NCBI GenBank assembly: GCA_014529385.2
Contig: CM043960.1
Span: 74,251,410-74,311,409 of the forward strand
From: Adiantum capillus-veneris
Lineage: Eukaryota; Streptophyta; Polypodiopsida; Polypodiales; Pteridaceae
Reading direction: 5' to 3'
DNA: 60,000 nt
Shown here piece after piece: positions 1-9,903 of the stretch. A program made the position numbers and the translations under genes. Numbering within the stretch: the stretch's first letter is position 1; the number at the start of each line of letters is the position of its first letter. A model generated the notes under the pieces. It did not search any database. It worked only from the letters and a program-made list of their open reading frames with translations, and had not been told where the DNA came from.

Positions 1-1
1 T

Positions 2-3000
2 AGCTGTGAAGACTGCCCTGTACTCAGCCTCACAACTCGAAGTGGCCACAGTAGGTTGCTTCTTGCTCAACCATGATATACATGAACTGCCAAGCATGAA
101 ACAAAAACCACTTGTGGACACTCTCGTGTCAAAACAACCAGCCCAATCTGAGTCCGAAAAAGCATGTAAGTCTGGCGGCAATGATCCCCCCTTGGGATAA
201 AACAAGCCAAGATGTAAAGTGCCACTAAGGTAGCGGAAAATCCTCTTGACAGCCTGCCAATGCTTAGACCCTGGGCTATGCATAAACCTGCTGACCTGCG
301 AGACTGCAAACTGAATATCTGGCCTCGTGTTGCATACATAAATGAGGCAGCCAACAGCAGTTTGGTAAAGAGTGACATCAGCAGGATCGCCAACATCATG
401 TAGACTCAACTTCAAACCTGTTTCCATGGGAGTGGCAATAGGTTTGCAATCCTCAAGTCCAAACTTACATAGCAATGTCTCTATGTAACTTTTCTGACAC
501 AAGGCAATACCACCATCACACTGCTTAAACTGTATACCCAAGAAATGATGCAACAGCCCCAAATCTTTCATCTTGAAAGTAGCATTCAAATCAGCCTTAA
601 ATTCAGCAATATGTCTCTCATTTGGTCCAGTGATCAGCAAATCATCAACATAAAGAACCACAATGAGAAATACATCATCCTCACGCTTTACATACAATGT
701 GCTTTCTGTTGGACTGTTACGAAAGCCTCGTTTAACCAAATGAGTGTCAGCTTTCTCATACCAAGCACGAGGAGATTGCTTCAACCCATACAAAGCCTTC
801 TTACATTTGCACACTTTGTCCTCTTGTCCTTTTATGACAAAACCGCGAGGCTGCGTTACATAAACTTCCTCAAATATGTCACCATTCAAGAAAGCAGTAA
901 CAATGTCTGATTGATGTACATCCCAACCAAAATGAGCTGCCAATGCACATAGAAAACGCACAGTAGTCATACGACAAGTGGGAGCAAAAGTCTCTTCATA
1001 ATCTATGCCTTTTTGTTGTGCATAACCCTTTGCAACAAGTCGAGCCTTATGGCGATCGATCTCACCATCCGGCTTGCGTTTCAACTTGTAAACCCACTTG
1101 GTACCAATGGCCTTTTTGCCAGGAGGCAAATCACATAAAGTCCATGTGTCATTCTCTATAAGTGCATCATATTCTGATTTCATGGCAGCAATCCAATTTT
1201 CTGAATTCTGTGCGTCATCAAAAGACAGAGGCTCCTCAACATCATGTAAACTAGACACAGCCAAAGCATAACAATCTGATGCATAAGATGCATGGCGAGA
1301 GCCGGAACGAGTACGACTAGATAAAGGTGCATCCAATTTACTGTCACGCAAAGTGTGCACCAGCCATTTTGGCATACCTCTAGCCTGCTCATTTTCAGCC
1401 CTTTCCTCATCAAGTACATCATGTACATCTGCATCAGTAATAGGTTGTTCTAAAACATTTTCAGAAACCCCCATAGGCTGTACATTTGCCTCATTGGAAC
1501 TTACATTCGTATTTCCACCACTGAAAAGAGGCAACAAAGTGTCATAAATGTCCTGTGAGCTTACATTACTGTCTCTAGTACATGACAGCAAGGGTTGAAC
1601 AGAATCTTCCACAAACACTACATCCCGTGAAACCAAAATACGTTTTGTTTGCGGATGATACAACCTGTAACCTTTGCTTTCAGCACTATAACCAACAAAA
1701 ATACATTTGACAGCCTTATCATCCAATTTTCTGCGCTGCACTTGTGGCACCAAAGCATATGCCAAACAGCCAAAAACACGCATGTGCTCAATAGAAGGTT
1801 TTCTATCATGCCATGCTTCATATGGAGTAATAGACTGCAAAGCTTTCGTAGGACACCTGTTAAGTACATAAGTGGCACACATGATGGCCTCAAGCCAAAA
1901 AGAATGCGGCAAAGCTTGACTTTTGACCATACATCGTGCCATTTCCGTTAGTGACCTGTTTTTCCTCTCAGCAACACCATTTTGCTGAGGTGTATAAGGC
2001 ACTGTACATTGGTGTTTTATCCCACGACTAGCCAGAAATGCATTAAATTCATGAGACATATACTCCCCCCCTCGATCGGAACGGAGGGTGCCCATAGTAC
2101 ATTTTGAGACATTTTCAGCCATAGCCAAAAATTGTTTGAAGCACATAAAAACTTCGGACTTCGCTTTAAGCGGAAATACCCACGCATGCCTGGAGTAATC
2201 ATCAATGAAAGTCACGAAGTACAGGTAATTGCCCAAAGACGGAGTTTGCATGGGCCCACAAACATCACTATGCACAAGCTGTATCCTGCATGTGGCCCTA
2301 ACTGAACCATCCTTTGGAAACTTAGAACGCTGCATTTTACCCAAAATACAGCCTTCACAAACATGTTTGATAGGTGCTTCAAGAGGCGGCAAAGAAGCAA
2401 CCATATCAGATTTCTGCAAACGCAGCAAACTGGCAAAATTCAGATGACCAAAACGTGCATGCCAAAGTTTTGCATCTGAAATAGCCCTTGAATCTGCAAC
2501 AGCATTTGCAAAATTTTGTCCACACTTGTCATACAAAGTGAGCTTATATAGCCCACGGCACAAAAGCCCAGATGCAACAATTTCATCACCAAAACTGAGA
2601 TCATGAACTGTACATCTGTCATCCACAAATTTGACTACAAGTCCAAGTCTAGCAAGTGCGGATACAGACAAGAGATTCTTCTTGATCCCAGGTACATAAA
2701 GTGCATCAACAAGTGTGAAGGAACTGCCATTAGCAGCAGTGAGCACAATCTTTCCAACTCCCTGAACTGGATAAGAGGCGTTGTTGGCACAAGTGACTGA
2801 ATTCCCATGAGGGACAGACTCGAGAGAGGTAAACAATTCACGATGTGAGGTAATGTGCTTTGTAGCACCACTGTCGAAATACCACACATGTGAATCTGCA
2901 GCAACTGACAAGCATGCATCATGGACAGCAGGATTGTAAGTGCAGTCTGCGCTAAAAGCCCATTCTGCATCAACATCAGCATCACAATCTCCTTTCACAG

Positions 3001-3982
3001 AAGACTCAACAATGGCTGCATTTGTAGTGGAACCAGCATTTGCAGTGGAACCACCCTCTTTCTTCTTAGCCTCTTTGGCCTTCAACTTAGGACACGACTT
3101 GATCAAGTGATCATTGGCTTTACAATAATGGCAACGCATCTTCTTTTTGCCCTTATCACCAGAATTGCCAGACGAAGTGCTGCCAGCAGAAGCATTAGGA
3201 ACAGAATTTTTGCCACTCGCAGCAGAACCATAAGAAGTGGCTGCATTACTGTTACCACCCTTTCTTTGAGAAGCAATAAAAGCCTGTTCAACTGCACGCT
3301 GCCTAGTCCTGTTTTTTCTAGAAAGTGACTCTTGCAACAGCAATGTGCATAATGCATCAAACTTGACAACTTCAGGATTTCCTTGGGTCATCAGTCTCCA
3401 AGTACTAGCAAAAGTCTGGTAGGAATCTGGTAAGGCATCAAGAACAGTCTGCACAAGGGAACTGTCAGAAATGACTTCACCTGCAGAAATGAGTTGCTCA
3501 TTGATATCCTTGACACTAGCAAGGAAAGTGTCCATATCATCTTCCTCATGCATAATCTTCGACTCTAGCTCTTTACGCAGCAAAGCAATTTTAGCCTCAT
3601 TGCGGCTTGCATAAAGACCTGCTAGAATATCCCAAGCCTGTTTTGCAGATTTTGCTGAACGGATGTGAGGAATAATGGTGCGCTTCATAGACAACGCAAT
3701 CAATGCATGAGCCTGCGCATCCTTAACATCCCAACGAGCTTGTTCTGCTGTAGGCAAAACAACTCTAACAGCTGCAATCCTTGCAGCAAGACCTGCAACA
3801 TCCTCAATATCGCCTACATCTTCAGAACCAGGACGTACATCAATGCCCTGCACAATGTTCCAGACACCTTTTGACACAAGAACATGTTGCATCATATAAG
3901 CCCACATAGGGTAGTTGTCCCCATCCAACCTGTCCTCAGCAGTAAACATCTTGAACACATCTGTGTTGTTGTTGTCAGCCAT
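2..3982 (-). CDS. Copia gag-pol polyprotein, uninterrupted to window edge (partial, at least 1327 codons)
   Basis: Starts at the ATG at 3982 (product begins MADNNNTDVFKMF). The RNase H codons at the left edge (SCEAEYRAVF, positions 2-37) are in the same frame, and I found no in-frame stop between. Domains by approximate residue: UBN2-type gag 1-300 with a CCHC knuckle (CHYCKANDHLIKSC, ~283-296); retropepsin with DSGA at 370-373; integrase zinc-binding HHCC ~505-545; integrase core with D in TFIDDYSR, D in LRSDRGGEY and E in NGVAER (~592, ~635, ~669); RT from ~945 with YVDD at 1111-1114; RNase H with D in SDSDWAG and E in CEAEY. All catalytic residues I looked for are present, unlike copia 2. 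The 3' end is off the window, so competence cannot be fully judged. Confidence 0.93.
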   Translation of the reverse strand, partial: MADNNNTDVFKMFTAEDRLDGDNYPMWAYMMQHVLVSKGVWNIVQGIDVRPGSEDVGDIEDVAGLAARIAAVRVVLPTAEQARWDVKDAQAHALIALSMKRTIIPHIRSAKSAKQAWDILAGLYASRNEAKIALLRKELESKIMHEEDDMDTFLASVKDINEQLISAGEVISDSSLVQTVLDALPDSYQTFASTWRLMTQGNPEVVKFDALCTLLLQESLSRKNRTRQRAVEQAFIASQRKGGNSNAATSYGSAASGKNSVPNASAGSTSSGNSGDKGKKKMRCHYCKANDHLIKSCPKLKAKEAKKKEGGSTANAGSTTNAAIVESSVKGDCDADVDAEWAFSADCTYNPAVHDACLSVAADSHVWYFDSGATKHITSHRELFTSLESVPHGNSVTCANNASYPVQGVGKIVLTAANGSSFTLVDALYVPGIKKNLLSVSALARLGLVVKFVDDRCTVHDLSFGDEIVASGLLCRGLYKLTLYDKCGQNFANAVADSRAISDAKLWHARFGHLNFASLLRLQKSDMVASLPPLEAPIKHVCEGCILGKMQRSKFPKDGSVRATCRIQLVHSDVCGPMQTPSLGNYLYFVTFIDDYSRHAWVFPLKAKSEVFMCFKQFLAMAENVSKCTMGTLRSDRGGEYMSHEFNAFLASRGIKHQCTVPYTPQQNGVAERKNRSLTEMARCMVKSQALPHSFWLEAIMCATYVLNRCPTKALQSITPYEAWHDRKPSIEHMRVFGCLAYALVPQVQRRKLDDKAVKCIFVGYSAESKGYRLYHPQTKRILVSRDVVFVEDSVQPLLSCTRDSNVSSQDIYDTLLPLFSGGNTNVSSNEANVQPMGVSENVLEQPITDADVHDVLDEERAENEQARGMPKWLVHTLRDSKLDAPLSSRTRSGSRHASYASDCYALAVSSLHDVEEPLSFDDAQNSENWIAAMKSEYDALIENDTWTLCDLPPGKKAIGTKWVYKLKRKPDGEIDRHKARLVAKGYAQQKGIDYEETFAPTCRMTTVRFLCALAAHFGWDVHQSDIVTAFLNGDIFEEVYVTQPRGFVIKGQEDKVCKCKKALYGLKQSPRAWYEKADTHLVKRGFRNSPTESTLYVKREDDVFLIVVLYVDDLLITGPNERHIAEFKADLNATFKMKDLGLLHHFLGIQFKQCDGGIALCQKSYIETLLCKFGLEDCKPIATPMETGLKLSLHDVGDPADVTLYQTAVGCLIYVCNTRPDIQFAVSQVSRFMHSPGSKHWQAVKRIFRYLSGTLHLGLFYPKGGSLPPDLHAFSDSDWAGCFDTRVSTSGFCFMLGSSCISWLSKKQPTVATSSCEAEYRAVFTA

Positions 3983-4330
3983 GGTAAATGCTGCACCTGA
4001 TGTGAAAACTGCCCGAAAATAGGAGAAATGGAGCGGGAACAACTTGTGCTATATAGCACAAACCGTAGAAGACTATAAGGCACCTGTTATGCAGAAAACG
4101 GCACTGACAGAAAATCTGCACAAAATGACGAAATAACCTGTGCAGTACTGCCCGTAGTGGAAACGGAGGTCGAAATGAGCCCAAATCAAAATTCTGAGCA
4201 TACCGAGCCCTCTGAGCTCTCCCAAAATATTTGTCGACCTGCGAACGCTCGCCAAAGCTCACTGAAATCGGAGAAAGTGAGCAGGCGTGTGCTGGAGCAG
4301 CTGGCGACTAAGCCCGGGAGGTCGTGACCT

Positions 4331-4342
4331 GCTCTGATACCA
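4331..4342 (-). promoter_or_regulatory. Primer-binding site of copia 1 (initiator-Met tRNA)
   Basis: The minus strand reads TGGTATCAGAGC, the standard complement of the 3' end of plant initiator-Met tRNA. It lies two bases inside the end of the 5' LTR, as expected for copia minus-strand DNA priming. Confidence 0.95.
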
Positions 4343-4344
4343 AT

Positions 4345-4583
4345 TGTTGGAATTAGGGTTGCAGAGAAACACACACAGCTTGGAGAAGACGAAGGAAGCT
4401 CAAGGTACACAATAGAGAGTGTATTCCTTAGTGTGCAATGGAAAGATAGATAGCCCTAGAGTGATGGGCGTATATACAATGCACGGGGGAAAAAACCTCC
4501 TAAAGAGGGAAAAAATGCCCCGGCGGTCCTAGTGTGTTCACACACATCACTACCACATGTATATGGTAACAGTTTTTGCTGCA

Positions 4584-4636
<53 letters not shown>

Positions 4637-4978
4637 ACATCACCACATGCCCAATTTCTATCCAATGTTGCCCATTGTCGGAGTATGCGTCTCTCCATTG
4701 TCGATTGGGAAAGCGTTGGGCTTCTGGTTGTAGACGGAGATGTAGTCTAGGTGCAAACCGAGGGAAACTAGTGTGGCTAGGGATGATTAAGTGTTAATAA
4801 GATGATATAGAGGCGTTTAGAGAGAATTGCAAGAGAATAACACAGATCAAAACAAAGTTAATTGGCTAAAATCCAAAATAGAATAGATATTAACACTTAA
4901 TTAAGCTGACAATCAGAAGACATGTCCATTAAACAGATATTTGGAATCCCTGATACAAATTCGTTGCATATGCCAACA
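4345..4978 (-). repeat. 5' LTR of copia 1 (outer boundary inferred)
   Basis: The PBS-proximal end is clear: plus-strand TGTTGGAATTAG starts at 4345, and the same sequence begins the partial LTR of copia 2 at 42991. The outer end is set at 4978 because TGCCAACA there mirrors TGTTGG. A TATA-like stretch (minus TGTATATACG, about 4464-4477) fits a U3/R promoter. Similarity to copia 2 stops near 4520, so the outer 450 bp depend on the inverted ends alone. Confidence 0.6.
4586..4633. repeat. (GT)n microsatellite, about 24 units
   Basis: A pure GT run inside the U3 part of the copia 1 LTR. Translation on either strand gives meaningless VCVCV or HTHTH strings, so the small frames here are not genes. 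Confidence 0.97.
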
Positions 4979-5568
4979 TCGTTATGCCTACTGATTTGAG
5001 ATCACCTATTCAGATAACCCAAACCCGATGCAAACAACCCACAGTTTCCCATAAAAATATCATCCTACTTAGCCCTTCTCGTGCTTCCTTCTCCTCAATA
5101 TCCCTCTGCTTTGCAAGCTCGAGAGAGCTTCCAAAAAATTTCTTCTTCTTTCACCTGCTTGCTCCCCTTTGTTGCATCAAGCTCTCGAGAAAGAGAGAGA
5201 GTGAGAGAGAGAGAGAGTTTTGAGCCCTTCTTCTTCCCCATGCACTTCACCTGCTTCTCTTCTTTCACTTCTTGCCCTCCCTTAAAAAACACACTACGCT
5301 TGTTCTTCTACGTCTCCTTCTGCTTTCCAAAAAACCTTCCTTCTTCCTCTTCATCCCCTCCCAAAGAGCTTCCCCCAAAAAAAACATCTTCTGCCTCCAA
5401 AAACTGCCCCTGAAACCGTAAAAAAATTGCCCTTAGGGCGTGTGAGCCATCCCCTAAATCTATTTTTGGCTCTCCCGTTCCTATTTTTAGTCCCCCTCCT
5501 TGGCGTGTGGCGAGCCCTTTCGCTATTTTTGGGCCATTGGCTTGCCCCCAAACTTCCCACATGCTCTT
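4979..5568. other. Non-coding DNA between copia 1 and element A
   Basis: CT-rich and GA-rich low-complexity stretches (for example 5187-5218) with no frame that resembles a protein. It was contiguous with 29171 onward before element A inserted. It may be part of an older element's LTR or 3' non-coding DNA, but I cannot show that. Confidence 0.5.
5564..5568. repeat. Target-site duplication of element A, left copy (CTCTT)
   Basis: Five bases directly before the left LTR, identical to 29166-29170 directly after the right LTR. Confidence 0.85.
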
Positions 5569-6470
5569 TGTTTTAGGGAAAACTACTCACCTGTTTATGC
5601 TCACAAGCACGACACAGACAACATACTTATCATCCGATGACATGACTAACCCGTAGGTGCTGAGACCAACCTACACATACGCACTTCTATGATGCATCAA
5701 TCAATAACCCTTGTTGATTGCAACCCACTTTATCCCTAAATGCTCATAACACCGTTTACACATCAAATGAACTCGGAATCGCTTCAAACTTGCTAGGCAT
5801 CATCCTCTCACTAGGATATACTTACCTATCAGTCTACTCTCACCAAATTTTAACCCTAGTTATCTCGAATACAGCCGTGATAGACTCACAGGTCATAATC
5901 TAAAAGTGTGTGAAACCTAAGTCTATGAGTTTCTATGCATAGCTAATCTCTCCCTCATTCCATAAAGTAGTTGATTGTTGAAAACAGACACTGTTTGTGC
6001 TACTTACAAGCAAAACAAGCTCATGGAAGGATTGCTCGCGAACACCTCGAAGATGCGAATGCGTGGCGTGGGCGCGTATCTCTCAGAGAGGCTACCGTGA
6101 TGGTGTGGTCGCTTCGTGAATCCGGTGAGGGAGATGCGCGTAGTGAAGAGGATAAGATCACACTCTCTCTCCCTCTCTCTCAGACTCGTACGACATAGGA
6201 CTAATCATTCAAATGTTTTTAAAAAAAGGGTTCTAAGGTGACCTTTATACTTTAGTCACCTTAGCTCAAAATGTACACGGGGTTTTAATTGAGTTCTACT
6301 CATCATAATTACAAAGTGGAAACGCATCTGGGTCTCGGCCGACTAAATAATCTTTACATAATCTAGACAAGTGGATCAAAATGATAAGACGTCTTTGACA
6401 TAAAAATGGGAATTTGATAGGCTTTACAAGGTGGGCTCATTACAAAAGTTGGACAAGTTGGGCTCCAACA
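5569..6470 (-). repeat. 3' LTR of element A
   Basis: About 900 bp, aligned by eye with 28275-29165. Relative to the other LTR it lacks a 29-bp stretch near 5660 and has roughly 45 extra bases near 6370-6415. Both LTRs carry a TATA box in the loop of a short inverted repeat. A PPT adjoins its right end, which marks it as the 3' LTR of a minus-strand element. Confidence 0.93.
6234..6263 (-). promoter_or_regulatory. LTR promoter: TATA box within an inverted repeat
   Basis: Arms TAAGGTGAC (6234-6242) and GTCACCTTA (6255-6263) are perfect inverted repeats. The spacer holds TTATACTTT, so the minus strand reads TATAAAGG. The same arrangement is at 28969-28998 in the other LTR, which supports function as the U3 core promoter. 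Transcription itself is inferred. Confidence 0.55.
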
Positions 6471-6485
6471 CTCCCCCCCTCCTAG
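6471..6485 (-). promoter_or_regulatory. Polypurine tract of element A
   Basis: The minus strand is G/A-rich (AGGAGGGGGGGAG) and abuts the TGTTGGAG start of the 3' LTR. This is the expected place for plus-strand DNA priming. Confidence 0.85.
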
Positions 6486-6653
6486 TTCATGTCTACCACG
6501 ACATGAAAAGCTTTGTATTCAATGTCTTTGTCTTTCTTCCTAGTTTATTTGATGTAGAAACGCATCGTATCTCATAGATTCGCTCTCCATTAATGGGCCA
6601 AATTTTTTTGACTTGTACATGAAGAAGCCAGTGTAAAATGCTTCTTCGAATGT

Positions 6654-9600
6654 CTAGAGATGGTAGCTGGGCAAAAACATGAGCCTTCTGAAGTATGCGT
6701 ACAAAACTGGCTCTATAGGTGGCCCACTTAAATCATATGATAGCTCTGATATGTTTCTTTCCGTATTCATGAACTCTGAACTCCAGCTCTCTGAAAATAC
6801 TATGAGACAGGCCAAAAAAGTCCAAGCTATTTTACAAAGTATTTTGCAGGACAGGTCGAGAGAGCCTCCGAATCCCGCAATGGCACCCTGAAGGGTTTTC
6901 ACCATGTAAGAACCGGATATTCTCTCTCCTTTGGCCGGTCCTGGCAAAACTGGATAGTTCAGCCATGTGGGATTTCTGCTTTGTAAGGCTTTATGTTGGC
7001 TGTAAGTATAAGTTCTGGGTGTTGGGAAAAGAGTTCTATCATCTCTGAGCTCAGGTGGTGCATTGACTAAGTGGATCAAGTTCTTAGGATGATCCAAAAG
7101 CCACTGACGCCTCCACTTTGGCTGGCTATCTACGATTCTGCTTTGTTGTTCCTGAAACTGTAATTCTCCTTCAAATAGTGGCACTTGTTCTTTCTTTGCT
7201 ACCTGCCATTGATGTGACAGTGTTTCATATTTCAGCAGAGCATAGGGTAACATCGGGGCATTCCACTCTTTCGGTAGCTCTGTTGTTGTCTTGCCTGATC
7301 TGGAGAGTCCTTGTAGCATCTCCTTCTCTAGTTTCATGGCCTTGTACCACATCATCTCTGATTGCTTTTCCATCTCTGATTGTGTGATTGAATCTTCGTC
7401 TTCTTCTTGGTTGGTGGAGCCAACTTGATCATTCTGTGTATCTGTGGCCCCTTGGTCCTCTGATCCTTCCTCATATTCATCATCTCCCCCATATATTTCT
7501 GCCAAGCCAGCCAAATCCGTGGCCGCTTGCACTATGTGCACCCGCACCTGCCCTTGGGGTTGTCTTGCAGTTTGGAGACTTGCAATTTTTGCAACCATTT
7601 TTCGATTATTGATTTGGAGTGTTTGAAATTCCATCTCCTTTTGGGCTGCAGCCTCTTCTAGATCTTTTACTCTGTTGTGTAAATTTTCATTTTCTTCCTT
7701 GATGGACATGGAAACGAGGCTTTCTATTTCATTGTCATGAGCTGGCCCTTGTTGTTGTTCACTTTGTAAGTCCGAAATTTTCTTTTGCAATTGATCCTCA
7801 GATCTAAGCGCACTTTTGGCTATCATTAATCTCTGTTTTCTTTCCAATCCTAGCTCTCTCTTCAGTGCCGCCACTTCTTCTTGTGGTTGGACCACCGGTG
7901 TTTCTAGTAGCAACATTTTTTGTTTCTTTGCTCTTTCTATCTCCCTTGCCTGTATGTCTATTACTGCTCTCAAATCCTTCACTTCAATTTTTAAGTCATC
8001 GATTACGACTTGCAAATTTTTTACTGTCTCCATGGCATCTTGCTTTTCTGCCATCAACCTTTGGATTTGTTCATCTTTGTCATCATTGACATCTTCAAGA
8101 AACACATTGATTGTATCTTCACAAATGAAATTGAAGCTTTCTGACTCCTGTAAATTTTCCTTGAGGAGGTTTACTCTGCTTTTGAGACCCAAGATCTCAA
8201 CATCTTTAATGCTGATCAGTTTAAGGTTGTCATCTCTTTGCTCCTGCAACTTTAGAACCTCTTGATGGGTTGTTTCCAATTTCCTTTTGTTTGCCCTGTT
8301 CTGATCGGCTAACAACCGGCTGTGCACTCTTGTTTGGTTTAGTAGAGTCTCCATTGACTGTAAATACAGGTTTATAGTAGCTTCCAACTCAATTTCTTGA
8401 GAGGAGGAAGCTTTTTCTCTTGTCAGATCTACCTCTATGTGCTTGCCTTTATCAATGTTCGATACTGTTCCAATGTTTAGATGGCCATGTGTCCTTTCTT
8501 CTTCTTCTCCATTGGGTGGTGTAGAAACTCTCTCATCACGATGTGAGCTCTCTGAATGCGGAGGAGAGTCAAGAGGTGGAGTTGATTGCCTTTCACTTGT
8601 CTTTGGCCTTGGAGATGGAGGTGGTGTTTCCTCATCTCGTGTAGTTGGCCTCAATTGATCTCTCAGGGTTTGCAGATCCTCCTCTTCAAGTGGCAGTTCT
8701 GGCTCATCCGTAGCAATCCTCTCTTGGATGTATCTCTCAAACCAGTCCAACTCAAAAGCTGGATTGTGTTTATTCTTTGTTCTTAATGTGGAAGTGCTAC
8801 TAGAGGGTCTCCAAGTGGCACCTACATCGCCTCGTAGAGATCTTTCTAGTACAAAGCCTTCTAGCATTCTTTCCATATTTGCTACCTTCTGCAATCTGGT
8901 GTTGTTCTCCATTTCCGCTTTCCGCTTCTTTAATCTCAAGTCTTCTTCTTCAGCTTTTCTTTCTTCCTCCATCTTTTCCTGTGTACTTTTGGTGACTCTT
9001 TCCAGCCTGCGTCCTCCAATGGTGTTAGTAGAGGCCGGTACTCGCCTTTGTGGTCTGTCTTCAATATTCTCTCTTAACATCAGCCAATCGTTCTATTGAG
9101 GAGCAGGTGGTAGCTGATCTGTTGCTCCTATAGCACGGTATATCATTCTGATGAGTACTTCTCCTCCTGCAATGTAATTTGGCTTGTCGTGCTGTAGCTT
9201 TGTGACTTACTCAAATAGATGATGCATGATCTATATAGAAATCATGTGTCATTCCCATATCCCAGGTCATTGTTGTTGAGATGACCCTGTGTGGTGTAGT
9301 GTATCTAGGCGGTCTCTTGCTATAGCTCAACAAACATTGACTATGTACCTGTGTCAGTTCTCTTACTTCTGGGTTTGCTATGAGTTCAAAAGTAGACAGT
9401 TTGGATCTTTGTAGGTAGACTGTTAGATTCTTCCTTCTTTCTCTCATGTTGGCTCCCTGATCAGACAATTTTAACACTTCTTTGATGATTTCCTTCGTGA
9501 TCTGAATCTCCATCATCTCATTATCCATGCCTGCAACCCTGCAACTTCCGTCTTCTTGGATAGTCTCAATTACTTGTTGTACCCTTTTGAAATCTATCCC

Positions 9601-9903
9601 CACTGGTGGTAGGGAAACAAAGTTCCATAAGCCAACTTTCTTCAGCCATGACCTTTGTGGTGATCTTTTCAGGTAGTTTTCTGCCTCCTTGGGGATCATT
9701 ACTGTATCCACTAAATCTCCTTTGTCATCCACATAGGCACCTTGGTAGATTTGGAAAGCTGATGCCTGTTGCACTTTTGCAGGTATCCATGTGGTTGCTG
9801 GATTTAATGAATTGGGTAGAAGTGTATAGGGTATTGCACCCTCCTCTACCAGGTTCTTGCCTTTTATTTTTCCCGAACAAGCGTCCATGGATCCTGTATT
9901 CAC
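6654..9903 (-). pseudogene. Additional 3' ORF of element A (N-terminal domain plus long coiled coil), broken by two stops
   Basis: Two adjoining frames, 9903-9211 (230 codons) and 9080-6654 (808 codons), look like one former gene of about 1080 codons. Between them the homologous-looking reading continues with a frame change near the TGA at 9211 and a TAG just before 9080. The first part is compact, with motifs such as WIPAKVQQ, MIPKEAENYL and LWNFVSLPPVGIDF. From memory these resemble plant 'transposon-associated' ORFs, which I have not verified. The second part has an acidic Pro/Ser region followed by about 400 residues of heptad-rich coiled coil, an acidic stretch and a tail with LWNYP-like aromatic motifs. 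No enzyme motif is visible. It lies downstream of integrase in sense, between a long non-coding spacer and the PPT. Function unknown; a structural or gag-accessory role is only a guess. Confidence 0.7.

Larger units (their letters stand above)
2..4978 (-). mobile_element. Ty1/copia LTR retrotransposon 1 (5' part; 3' end outside window)
   Basis: This is a minus-strand copia element cut by the left window edge inside the RNase H domain. Visible from right to left are a 5' LTR (about 4345-4978), a primer-binding site for initiator-Met tRNA, a ~350 nt leader and one long polyprotein frame in the order gag, protease, integrase, RT, RNase H. The order INT before RT defines copia. A decayed relative lies at 42991-54735. 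The 3' LTR and the target duplication cannot be seen, so the right boundary rests on a matching TGTTGG...CCAACA pair at the LTR ends. Confidence 0.93.

Noticed and set aside
1180-3369. Several Leu/Met-rich minus-strand frames (for example 2635-2985, 3103-3369)
   Set aside because: They lie in a different frame from the open copia polyprotein and are its shadows.
4456-4797. Frames coding for HTHTHT or VCVCV strings
   Set aside because: Translations of the (GT)n microsatellite in the copia 1 LTR.
7118-9099. Plus-strand frames opposite the extra ORF of element A
   Set aside because: Leu/Ser/Phe-rich reverse translations of a Glu/Lys-rich coiled coil; shadows of the minus-strand gene.
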